From Nemertoderma westbladi (Eukaryota; Xenacoelomorpha; Nemertodermatida; Nemertodermatidae): DNA of 52,046 bases. The notes below the pieces were generated by a model. That model was not told the DNA's origin and did no database searches. It saw nothing but the letters and a program-made list of their open reading frames with translations. Shown in pieces: positions 8,978 to 17,360 of this stretch. The number at the start of each line of letters is the position of its first letter. Position 1 is the stretch's first letter. The stretch covers positions 1-52,046 of the forward strand of contig JAUCBJ010007922.1 in assembly GCA_032718475.1 (NCBI GenBank), read 5' to 3'. The position numbers were made by a program, and so were the translations under genes.

Positions 8978-9239
8978 TGTATATATAATTAATTATTGCG
9001 TTATTATATGCTACTTATATTTGTAGATTACACATATACGTATGTAGTAAAGAATTATTATTATATGTTATAATAAATACTCCAGCGAAACTCGCGGTTG
9101 GTTATGGAAAATGGTTGTCGTCGAATTAATGTATATATAATTAATTATTGTGTTATTATATGCTACTTATATTTGTAGATTACACATATACGTATGTAGT
9201 AAAGAATTATTATTATTATATGTTATAATAAATACTCAT
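8933..9239 (+). repeat. Two-unit tandem direct repeat, period 152 bp
   Basis: 8933-9084 and 9085-9239 are almost identical (GCGAAACTCGCGGTTGGTTA begins each). Unit 1 carries the last codons and stop of the preceding gene; unit 2 ends five bases before the next start codon. The duplication lengthens the spacer and copies its AT-rich promoter-like sequence. It looks recent. Confidence 0.92.
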
Positions 9240-9243
9240 AATA

Positions 9244-9771
9244 ATGTCAGATTCTGATTTGTTTAAATTATATAGCACCCCACAAATCCAACTGGGAAGC
9301 GGGAATTATAGCGATATACCCGTTTTTAAGGGTGGAAGCATTCTCCCGGGGTTTGGCCCATCTACTGGTATATGGAATAATAAGAATAATAAATTCGGGC
9401 GGCGATACACCCAAAATCGCCAGCGCGGACGCGGAATATTAACAACTGGTCTGGGTATATTAGCCCGCAAGTTAGGGAGAAAGGTGCTAACTAAGGCACT
9501 CCCCAAAGCAGCGAAAGTAGCACGGAAATACATAATACCGGAAGGAAAACGTATTTTACGCAGTAAAGCAGATGATTTGATAAATAAAGTGGCCGAGCGG
9601 TTAGAACCTCATCCAAAGACTCGCCAAATCGCCCAACGGGTATACAATGAATTTACAAACCCGAAAAGTAAAAAAAAGAGGAGCAGGAAACGACGACACC
9701 CAAGTGTGGGTATGAACGTTGGGCGCAAACGTAAAAAGCGAAATAATAAATGCCGCGATATTTTTATGTAA
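9244..9771 (+). CDS. Basic core-like virion protein
   Basis: A 175-residue, strongly basic protein. After an acidic start it has GSGNYSDIPVFKGG near residues 18-31, then long Arg/Lys-rich helical stretches, and it ends in several nuclear-localisation-like clusters (KKKRSRKRR, GRKRKKR). Proteins with the same order, a Gly-rich SDIPV-type motif followed by a basic helix, precede the capsid gene in other Polinton-like loci. By composition it resembles adenovirus core or cement proteins, so DNA condensation in the particle is likely but inferred. It ends nine bases before the capsid gene. Confidence 0.75.
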   Translation: MSDSDLFKLYSTPQIQLGSGNYSDIPVFKGGSILPGFGPSTGIWNNKNNKFGRRYTQNRQRGRGILTTGLGILARKLGRKVLTKALPKAAKVARKYIIPEGKRILRSKADDLINKVAERLEPHPKTRQIAQRVYNEFTNPKSKKKRSRKRRHPSVGMNVGRKRKKRNNKCRDIFM

Positions 9772-9780
9772 CTTAACAAA

Positions 9781-11031
9781 ATGAGTAAATTAGAATTATC
9801 ATTATTCTCAAGTAAAACAAATCAGCGAGAATATACATCTTCACATTTTTCGGATATCTACCCGATTTCTACTCTTGACGCGAATGCCCGACAAATCGAG
9901 TTCTTTATACCCCAGTCAAATGTTCTATATACTGATTTAAAGAATTCGAAATTTCACATTAAATATAAAATTACATGGGATGGTAATAGGGCTAACGACG
10001 ATACAACCCTCCACCATCTTAATTACCCGGGTGGGTCACTATTTGAAAATTGTTCGTTATATTTAAATGAAAAGCTAGTTGAAACCTCGAATGGGTTCTA
10101 CGCCTATAAGTCTACGTTTCAGACATTACTGTTGACAGATGCTAACGAAAAACGCAGTATTTTAAGAGCTGGTGGGTATGAAGATACTGATAATAATCTA
10201 GGTGGGGTACCTGTCGCTACTGAGAATGACGTTCGCGGGAATTATGTTAAATTCGTTGTGGCCCCAATTTTTTTAGACCTGGCAAGCCAGGACAAATTAC
10301 TGCCGCCGGGAATTAACATTCGACTTCGTATAGACCGAGTATCGAATAATTTTTTTTTGAAAGTTGAACCCCCCGCAGGATTGGTAAACCCGAGAGTTGA
10401 AATCATGAATATTAATTTAAAAATAAAACGCCACAAGATTGATGCCGAGGTTATGCGCGCGCATTTGTTGGGGTCACAAAAAAATGACTTTATTTATAAC
10501 TTGTTAAAACAAGAAGTGAAAACCTTCACTATTGGTGGCGGGCAGTCCAGTTATACAGAATCGAACATAATCCAAGGAAAATTACCTAAGTATATTTTGG
10601 TTGGAATGCTTACCAACGCCAGCTTCAACGGGGAATTAAGCAGTAATCCGCTACATTTTAACCATTTCGGTTTAAATTATGCCGAACTAAACATCGACTC
10701 CCGTATTATACACGGATATCCATATCGCCCTAATTTTCTGGAAAACAATTTTATGTTGGAATTCGAAAGTTTAATGAACGTGTTCAAGAGCTTGAGTGGC
10801 GTATTTTGCTCGCTAACACCTGAACGGTTTCGTACCCAATTTCCTTTGATCGTATTCGATCTTACTGCGGGAGGCGACCAAAGCCATGAGATTCAACCTA
10901 GTATTCATACAAGCGGGCATTTGATTCTGAAATTTAGTAATGCACTAGATAACACTATTAACGTTATATTAATGGCAAGCTATGACGCTCTTCTATCTAT
11001 TTCGGAAGCCAAGGAAATAATAACTGAATAA
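9781..11031 (+). CDS. MCP: Major capsid protein candidate (F54H12.2-like, double jelly-roll type)
   Basis: A 416-residue protein. The block at about residues 75-118 (LNYPGGSLFENCSLYLNEKL then YAYKSTFQTLLLT) is the signature I know from the C. elegans F54H12.2-like proteins of Polinton-type elements, which I take to be the double-jelly-roll major capsid protein. The N-terminal residues 1-60 (YPISTLDANARQIEFFIP, then a strand with D-L--S-FHIKYKIT) also fit. It sits between the core-like protein and the protease, as expected for a capsid operon-like cluster. No frame damage is seen. The fold is inferred and could be tested by structure prediction. Confidence 0.82.
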   Translation: MSKLELSLFSSKTNQREYTSSHFSDIYPISTLDANARQIEFFIPQSNVLYTDLKNSKFHIKYKITWDGNRANDDTTLHHLNYPGGSLFENCSLYLNEKLVETSNGFYAYKSTFQTLLLTDANEKRSILRAGGYEDTDNNLGGVPVATENDVRGNYVKFVVAPIFLDLASQDKLLPPGINIRLRIDRVSNNFFLKVEPPAGLVNPRVEIMNINLKIKRHKIDAEVMRAHLLGSQKNDFIYNLLKQEVKTFTIGGGQSSYTESNIIQGKLPKYILVGMLTNASFNGELSSNPLHFNHFGLNYAELNIDSRIIHGYPYRPNFLENNFMLEFESLMNVFKSLSGVFCSLTPERFRTQFPLIVFDLTAGGDQSHEIQPSIHTSGHLILKFSNALDNTINVILMASYDALLSISEAKEIITE

Positions 11032-11095
11032 ATAAAGATCTCGCATAGTACAAAGTAAGCGAAGCCGCGCCGCCTGCGGATACGTGCACGCTAAG

Positions 11096-11539
11096 ATGTT
11101 GGACTCTATACAATTAGCGAAATTCCCGGTGGGGCCCGAATACATTGGTGTTTACGCAATCGACCAATTACACCTAATACATGCAAAAAAAAAAAATAAG
11201 CATAAACAAAATTATTCATTTATTATTAATAATCAACGTATAGGCCTACCAGGGCAACACTGGTCTTGCGTACGCGTGGTTAAGAGAATTGCTTATTATT
11301 TAGATTCGTTTGGTAAAGCTCCTCCGCCAAAAATATCATATTGGTTGCATAAATATACCCAAAGGCATACTTGGAATCGTAAAATATTTCAAGCGCCGCA
11401 ATCGACTCAGTGTGGTCTATTTTGTCTGTATTATTTAACCGAGGTGCCGAAAAATCCTGGAGCAATGAATATATTCACCTCTAATTTGCGGTACAATGAT
11501 TTATTGTTATTACTGTGGACACTTTCATTAATAAAATAA
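11096..11539 (+). CDS. PRO: Adenain-like cysteine protease
   Basis: About 147 residues from the first ATG at 11096; the frame is open a little further upstream from a GTG at 11084. It is the maturation protease expected to cut capsid or core proteins. The catalytic set of the adenain/Ulp1 fold is visible in order: His in GQHWSCVRV, Asp in YYLDSFG, then Gln and Cys in QSTQCGLFCLYYL. Its length is close to the Polinton PRO family. It lies 64 bases after the capsid gene. It is not a host SUMO protease by size and context. Confidence 0.85.
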   Translation: MLDSIQLAKFPVGPEYIGVYAIDQLHLIHAKKKNKHKQNYSFIINNQRIGLPGQHWSCVRVVKRIAYYLDSFGKAPPPKISYWLHKYTQRHTWNRKIFQAPQSTQCGLFCLYYLTEVPKNPGAMNIFTSNLRYNDLLLLLWTLSLIK

Positions 11540-12073
11540 TTTATTTATTTCGGTTATGGGTATATTCAATTGCGGTGCGTGAACATATTATTAGCGCTAA
11601 TATTAATTAATAATAAATATTTATTTCTTGGGTATATAGTAATAGCAATATTTTTAATGAATATATGGGACACGACAAGTGACGCAGGTTGGGGTCTTCA
11701 CACCGTAATAATTGGTATAGAGCACATTGGGACCCAACTCTTTCCGTTATATAACAAGCATCTGCCGCCCAACCTACGCAGTTAACACAAAGGCCAGAAT
11801 CTCAATCCACGCTACGCACATTAGACAATAATTAAACGCTCTAACGACAATCAAAGGTCTGGGTTCAATTTACTCGCATATGTGGCTGGTTTCACAAAAG
11901 AAATAAACCATATATAGATACGAAGCTGAAGCGTAGATAATTAGCTAGTTCTGTTATAGTTTATTTACTATATTAACATCTGGAATAGCGATACCGAATT
12001 CACTTTATTATTAATTACATTATTAAATTATTATAAAGTTACATTATTAAATTATTATAAACAAAAACATATA
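11540..12073 (+). other. Intergenic AT-rich stretch, no supported gene
   Basis: Between the protease and the last ORF. A 71-codon frame at 11570-11785 begins with TTG, has a hydrophobic start and an internal Met at 11657. I do not regard it as supported. From 12010 to 12060 the word TTACATTATTAAATTATTATAAA is present twice in tandem just before the next ATG. Confidence 0.5.
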
Positions 12074-12499
12074 ATGGCTACAGGCGGTGATAATAAATCA
12101 GTCTCGGAGGTTGCCACCGACAACAACCCCGTCCATCCAGCCGCCATCCAACAAATACCTGTTTCCGGTAGGGTGCCCCAAACTTACGGTGTGGGGAGTC
12201 GCGGGGGTACCATTGAACCCCTTAGAAGGCCTAATACGCCGATGGCAGCGTTGTATAGGCCTATCAATTTTTATCCGGCGATTGGTAGGCCTCTTAGGCC
12301 TATTGCCATGGTATTTCCAAATAAGCGGCCCCGAGGGCGTGGTCGTGGCTTATCGCCGTGGTTCCCCCCGGATCCGCCGCAAGAAGGGGTAGTCCCTGCA
12401 GAACCAGGTAGAATTGTTGGTGGGGTAGTCCGCCCAACTTGTGCCTGCCCCCCAAGAATGGTGGGGGAAACAAGGACGCCACCTACCACCCAACATTAA
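12074..12499 (+). CDS. Pro/Gly/Arg-rich hypothetical protein
   Basis: A 141-residue ORF, unrecognised. It starts MATGGDNKSVSEVATDNN and continues as a disordered Pro-, Gly- and Arg-rich chain with an RGRGRG run near residue 85 and PTCACPP near residue 125. It contains several AGGCCT words. Overlapping frames on both strands are also open because of its GC-rich composition, so the coding frame is not certain. The ATG follows an AT-rich spacer like those before the other genes of element 1, which favours it as the last gene of the element. Confidence 0.5.
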   Translation: MATGGDNKSVSEVATDNNPVHPAAIQQIPVSGRVPQTYGVGSRGGTIEPLRRPNTPMAALYRPINFYPAIGRPLRPIAMVFPNKRPRGRGRGLSPWFPPDPPQEGVVPAEPGRIVGGVVRPTCACPPRMVGETRTPPTTQH

Positions 12500-13240
12500 T
12501 GTAAGTAATAATTTAATTTCAACAATTAATATAATAACAATAAATAATTACCAAAATTCAACAATAGTACCCGCACGCTAAAGGCTTTGCTCACTCCGCG
12601 CCGCGTAGGTACCCATATTCTAAGGCTTCGTTCGATTCATGGCTCGACCTATTTTTTCATCAAATCACTGTATAACAGAATTATTGGCAATTAAAACTTA
12701 TGTTGGCATCGGACGGCGATAAGACAACTCACCGATAGCGCCTATATACCACCACCACCTACCGAAAATTAATGTAAGTAATAATTTCGAAAATTATTAT
12801 AATAACAATAATCACTTCACGGCTCGCCCCACAACTAGTTGCTTAGCAATAACTATAGAATTGTAATATTGGTGGCTGTCATTAGTTGAATACAATAACC
12901 TTACTTCGATGCTATCACTCACTTCATGGCTTGCCCCATAGGTAGAATAATCAAATTAAAATAATATTATAAATACTATAACCTTATACTCACTTCACGG
13001 CTCGCCCCATTTTTTCAATGTTGGAAAGGAATGAAGGGGACGTCGGGTGATGGTGGTAGTGGTAATGATGTTGTGGGTGAGGAAGAACTCACTTCACGGC
13101 TCGCCCCCATAAGTCTGTGTTTATTTACCTTTTTTAGTTGTTGCGTCATAACCTTACTTCGGCGCTATCACTCACACTTCGGCGCTATCACTCACTTCAT
13201 GGCTCGCCCCATAGGTAGAATAATCAAATCATGTTAAAGA
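12500..13240 (+). repeat. Repeat-rich right flank of element 1 (CTCACTTCAYGGCTYGCCCC family)
   Basis: A 20-base word with consensus CTCACTTCAYGGCTYGCCCC is repeated near 12813, 12915, 12989, 13087 and 13192, with a relic near 12587. Two copies extend into CATAGGTAGAATAATCAAAT. A second word, AATTAATGTAAGTAATAATTT, is present near 12494 and 12768. No gene is supported here; the 68-codon frame at 13031 is made of these repeats. It may be the terminal region of element 1, but no terminal inverted repeat is visible. Confidence 0.7.
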
Positions 13241-13876
13241 CTTTTATAATAACAAACGTCTGCAACCCACTTACTATATTGGGTTTTACCTATTGCGGTT
13301 CAAGGTCAAACGCCGACCGGTAGACACGAATTAATTAAATTACTTCCGCCTGCAAACTGGTCTTATACCGCGTATGTCACATATATACACAGCGGTGACA
13401 TATGTTACATATGCACAATGGTAACCATGGTAACCATAGTAAGTGGGTGGGGCAACAATAGTAATCATAGTAAGTAGGCGGGGCAAGAGCCGTTCGGCAA
13501 ATTCTTTAACATGGTAGACTATGGCAGACGCTGTCTCAATCACGTTGTTTAACGTACTACTTACAGGACATGTGTCATAAGCGAAAAATTTAAAAATGTT
13601 CTCTGCTCGCTTCACTCGCCATTCAATATACAGTATTATAATTTCACTATATCAAACTTGTGTATAATTATATTAATTCGATACACCCCCAGGCGGGGTA
13701 AATGGAAACCAGTAAAATTTATGTACATAAATAAATAGATAAGAAATTGAATACAATTATCAGTTATTGAGTAAACTGTTTTTTAGATGTTTTTTTTAAA
13801 TATTAAATATTCTGTTATATAATATTAAAAAAAACCGCAATAAATGATATATAATTAATAATAAATAATTATTGAA
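13241..13876 (+). other. Non-coding stretch, nothing recognised
   Basis: Mixed sequence with CATATGTTACATATG- and GGTAACCATGGTAACC-type palindromic words near 13400-13440 and an AT-rich end. The antisense 91-codon frame at 13340-13615 shows no family features. Confidence 0.4.
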
Positions 13877-13899
13877 GGGGGGGGGGGGGGGGGGGGGGG
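13877..13899 (+). repeat. Homopolymer run of 23 G
   Basis: An uninterrupted G23 tract directly after an AT-rich stretch. Its length is likely variable and may be affected by sequencing or assembly. It can form a G-quadruplex. Confidence 0.85.
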
Positions 13900-14029
13900 C
13901 TATCTCGGTTTCATTTACCTGGGCGCCAGAAGGGCTCGCTACGCGCAGTTATTCAACTCAGATGTTTGGATGTACTTACAGCACATGCAGTGCAATACAG
14001 AGAGTGAGTACCGAGAGTGCACCCTATAA

Positions 14030-15125
14030 GCATCAATCAACACGTCGAAAACACGTGGATACGACGTAATTATTTGACGTCAACGTGTTGAAAATGACGT
14101 CCTGGCCACGTGTATTTTGAAAGTGTCAATGTCAAACACGTGTTTGAGCACGTCAAACCATGACGTGCTACAGTTTACGTCAAATGACGTGCTAAACACG
14201 TACCAATAACAGACGCCAAATAACTACACCACAAGCACGTACACATCGCTTTTTACATCGCTTAAGCCCCGTTCACATTCAACGGTGCGTGAGCGGTAAA
14301 GTAGTCTGGCGGTATTGAAGCGGTAAGCCAGCCAGCCAGCGGTACACTACCCGGAGCCCGTTCACACCCAACGGTACCGTTGCGGTAACTGATTGTCTAT
14401 CTGTGGACACTGTGAATTCAACAGGAAATAACATTAATTGTTTTAACATTGTTTAAATGGGCTGTGGTGCTGTGGTAAACCTCGCGGTTTAGCGCACAAC
14501 TACCTGTTGGGTCGTTCCCAGTCAGCAGTGTACCGCTGGCCCTGCGGTACACCGCGCGGTGTCCCGTTCCATTGGGTGTGAACGGGCCCTGTGAACGGGA
14601 GTGATCCATGAGAGTTATGATTGAAATTGATTTTACTTTCTTGATGGTGTTTGTTGATACTATAATAAAGAAAAAACATCATTATACTGTATAATGTAAC
14701 CAACGGACGATAAATTTAATATCCGAATAAATTGTTAATTAACAACTAATACACACAAATTAAAATGGCACTGATATATTTAGCACAAGTTTGATTTGGA
14801 AATGAAAATAAATAGAAAAATTACAAGATAGAGGGGAAACAATTATTGGTAAAGATAATAGGGGCGTCTTACTATTTTCAACTATTTAATCTGAAAGTGG
14901 TTTCCGACTATTTTATACGCTAGAAATCGATTGTGCCGATTCATTTCATGCCGTCAAGACGTGTTCAAGACGTCATTGTAGGTAATTATTTCCACCATGT
15001 ATAAAAGTCTCATACAGGAACGTGTCAACAAGATGTGTTCAAGACGTAATTTTACGTAATTACGTCAACAATCAAAACTTTGAGTTCTTGCAACAAACAT
15101 AATTGACGTAAAATGACGTCCACAT
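14030..15125. repeat. ACGTC/CACGTG-dense stretch around a foldback element
   Basis: From 14033 to 14215 and again from 14950 to 15125 the sequence is packed with ACGT-centred words: GACGTC, CACGTG, TGACGT and TTACGT, many in both orientations (for example TTGACGTCAACGTGTTG near 14074 and TCAAGACGTCATT near 14969). The two parts flank the foldback at 14265-14601. They may be the subterminal repeats of one about 1.1-kb non-autonomous DNA transposon. No gene is visible. Confidence 0.5.
14265..14601. mobile_element. Foldback/MITE-like element with GCCCGTTCACA inverted ends
   Basis: Inverted copies of AGCCCGTTCACACCCAACGG lie at 14355 (+) and 14568-14590 (-). An outer pair, GCCCCGTTCACA at 14265 and TGTGAACGGG at 14591-14600, gives a nested foldback. 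The interior has GCGGTA/TACCGC words in both directions. There is no coding capacity. GGGCCCGTTCACA-type ends resemble PIF/Harbinger- or hAT-derived MITEs; the superfamily is not decided because no clear target duplication is visible. Confidence 0.6.
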
Positions 15126-15842
15126 ACTTGTTGAGGTGTAAAATTAGACGTCAAATGCTTATAAGGCAGGAGAGAGTACAAGAGATAATTTACTATAATC
15201 TGTAACACTCCAGCCGCTGATGGTCTTGGGCAGAAGTCAGAAAGAATGATTTTGTCGCACTGCGGCATATTCATACAGTATGTAAACAAAAGTCCTCAAG
15301 CAGTCAAGAAACCGTAAAGTGAAAATTGTGCTGATTGGCTGGGAAAATAACATGGAGGCTACGGGACAAAGAAAAATACTGGCCAATGGCTGGTGATTTC
15401 GTCACTATAGCTCTGTACCAAAATAAATACTGCCACACTGTCAGTTTTAGAGTAGTTCGCGTAATTGCACAAAAACGACACATTTTTGCTGGAAAAGATT
15501 TAACTCGTATTGACCAGTACCTGTTTGTAGGCTTCCAGTTGTATCGATAACATCACTGTAAACAACCGTCAGAGTGTAGTGTCATCAGAGTCTTCTTCCA
15601 CATCCGCAAAATCCAACATCACACTGCGGATCGACCGATTTCCGGTCCGATTATTCCGTTCGGTACGCTTCGGTACGTTAGGTTGCCGAATATGGCTTAT
15701 TCAGTTCCGGCCGAATTTTAAAATTTGAGTTGCCGAATATTCGGCACAAATTACTACGGTCAGACGGTAGAAGCAACATGGCTGTAAGAAATTAAATAAG
15801 ACAGTTTGCAACTGTGTGGTTTGGTATGCCTTATTTTTGGTC

Positions 15843-15931
15843 CATAATAATTATTTATTACATTGGAAAAAGTATAACTTTTTTCACTTTTCTCGAGGAA
15901 TTTTATTTACCGATCGCTAGCGAGGTTGATA
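15843..15931. repeat. Left arm of an inverted repeat, partner at 20790-20880
   Basis: The reverse complement of 20790-20880 matches 15843-15931 (ATTATTTATTACAT...TTTTTTCAC...TCTCGAGG...TTTTATTTACCGA.CG...AGCGAGGTT). The two arms enclose about 4.9 kb holding the zinc-finger gene. A further partial copy in the opposite direction follows at 15945-15990. This is probably a dispersed repeat family rather than the ends of one transposon. Confidence 0.65.
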
Positions 15932-16680
15932 ACAAGACGAGTGAATAGTGAAAAAATGTTCTACGTTTTTTTTTACCATGTAATACGTAATTTTATTCCT
16001 AAGTTGTTACTTTTCATGTGGATGTTATTTTTACTCGTTAATTATTTTATCAGCAGCGGCAGTCACACCATGTACTTATCTGGCTCAGGGTGTTTCAACT
16101 TTGCAGCAATATGACTTTCCAGCCCAATGCTGTACAGAATAATTCTTCCCCATTCCATGGGTTGATTGGTTTACCGTGATATACCTGTCCCCACTTGAAC
16201 TATCATTGAGTTGGGGTATGTTTTGTCAAGTGTTGAGCCATTGTAAAGGATTTCTTGTGCCTTCCGCACGATAAGATCCTAAACGGCTTTTAAAATTATC
16301 TCAAAATGTTTCCAAGTGCAAACACAATTCGTTTAATGTTTTGGTTTATCGGTTGAGATGACTGACTTGAACTAGCTCACATAAAACACGGTCCTACGAC
16401 CTGACGACGACTTTTATATTACGGACTTCCACAACCCTTTCAAGATAGTACAAAAACACAGTGATTTTTATTTTCCAGATGTTATTAAATGTCTTCCTTT
16501 GGATAAAAAATAGTGTACTATACGTAACACCATACAAAAATCCTCTGGGAAGAGGGAAAAAGAGAAACCGGATGAGGGGTGCTTTGGGTCCGTTATGAAC
16601 CAAAGTATTGCCTCGAAAAATAATAAAAAAAATTACAATCCAAATAATTGTAACCAAAATTATAATACACAAAATATAGT

Positions 16681-16713
16681 AAGTATTTTAGTCGTTTTTG
16701 GGCTAAAATACTT
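16681..16713. repeat. Perfect 11-bp inverted repeat (hairpin)
   Basis: AAGTATTTTAG and CTAAAATACTT are separated by 11 bases. There is no U run after it and no gene end nearby, so it is not called a terminator. Confidence 0.55.
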
Positions 16714-17360
16714 AACAGTCAAAAAAGGTCTAATATGTCGTATTCTAAGTCGTAATATACTTGGTGCGGCTTCACGCTATTGGACAACTTGGCAATAGTG
16801 CAAACACCAGGTAACTTACTGTGTCTGTGTCCAAACGGGGTGGGACCGATTGGAATCAGGAAGTTACTGTTAGCTGCTACTTGTCTTAGTGGCTACTTAA
16901 TAATATCGTATTTCGACCGTTGAAGCCTTCCAGCGTTCCAGCCTTCAGCTTTCTTACCTTATTTAAATAGTCAAAATATTGTAGAAAGCTTTCTTTAGTT
17001 GGTTGATCGTTAACAATAAACGTCACCAAACTGACAGACTGATACGCCTTCTCATACGTTTCTTTGCTACTAATGGTAATTGTTGACATTATTATAGTCT
17101 GACTGTCTGATAGTAGGCCCTCCTATCAGCCTATTTCAGTATTTCATCAACAACTAATCAATAGGCCTACTTCGTACAGTCGTACTCTGCTTCTGCTACT
17201 GTCCGAGCCCGACACTGGACACTGTGTCTGACAATCAGCAATGCCAATGACTGATCAGCAATGCAGCGATGTCCAGACCAGACAGCCAGATGTCTGACAG
17301 TTGAAAGTCTCATGCATATTATATTTTAAGTGTCTGAGTGTTGTACGGGGAGGTGCGATA

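Larger units (their letters stand above)
1..12499 (+). mobile_element. Polinton/adintovirus-like element 1, left part outside the window
   Basis: All recognisable genes from 2 to 12499 lie on the + strand with short AT-rich spacers, and together they form the set that defines Polinton/Maverick elements: PolB, packaging ATPase, retroviral-type integrase, adenain-like protease and capsid protein. The polymerase frame is already open at the first base, so the element starts upstream of the window. No reading frame of the main genes is broken, which suggests a young or still functional copy. The right end is not located. The last likely gene ends at 12499 and repeat-rich DNA that may belong to the element runs to about 13240. 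I saw no terminal inverted repeat to fix the boundary. Confidence 0.85.
15126..17360. other. Gene-free region upstream of the zinc-finger gene
   Basis: No supported gene. Contents seen: CCGG/CCGAATATTCGG-rich sequence near 15625-15745 resembling the small transposon at 20009-20209; one arm of a distant inverted repeat (15843-15931); a palindromic hairpin at 16681-16713; and a CTGTCTGA/AGGCCTAC-rich stretch (17090-17300) just before the gene, which may be its 5' flank. Short frames here (for example 15335-15550 and 16394-16672) have no family features. Confidence 0.45.

Noticed and set aside
11570-11785. 71-codon frame after the protease
   Set aside because: It starts with TTG, its hydrophobic start is AT-driven and there is no counterpart to compare; left within the intergenic entry.
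12087-12392. Alternative + frame of 101 codons in the last ORF of element 1
   Set aside because: Overlaps the 141-codon frame, whose ATG directly follows an AT-rich spacer; no motif supports the alternative.
16681-16713. Transcription terminator
   Set aside because: A perfect hairpin but with no gene ending nearby and no T run; such terminators are not expected in an animal nuclear genome.
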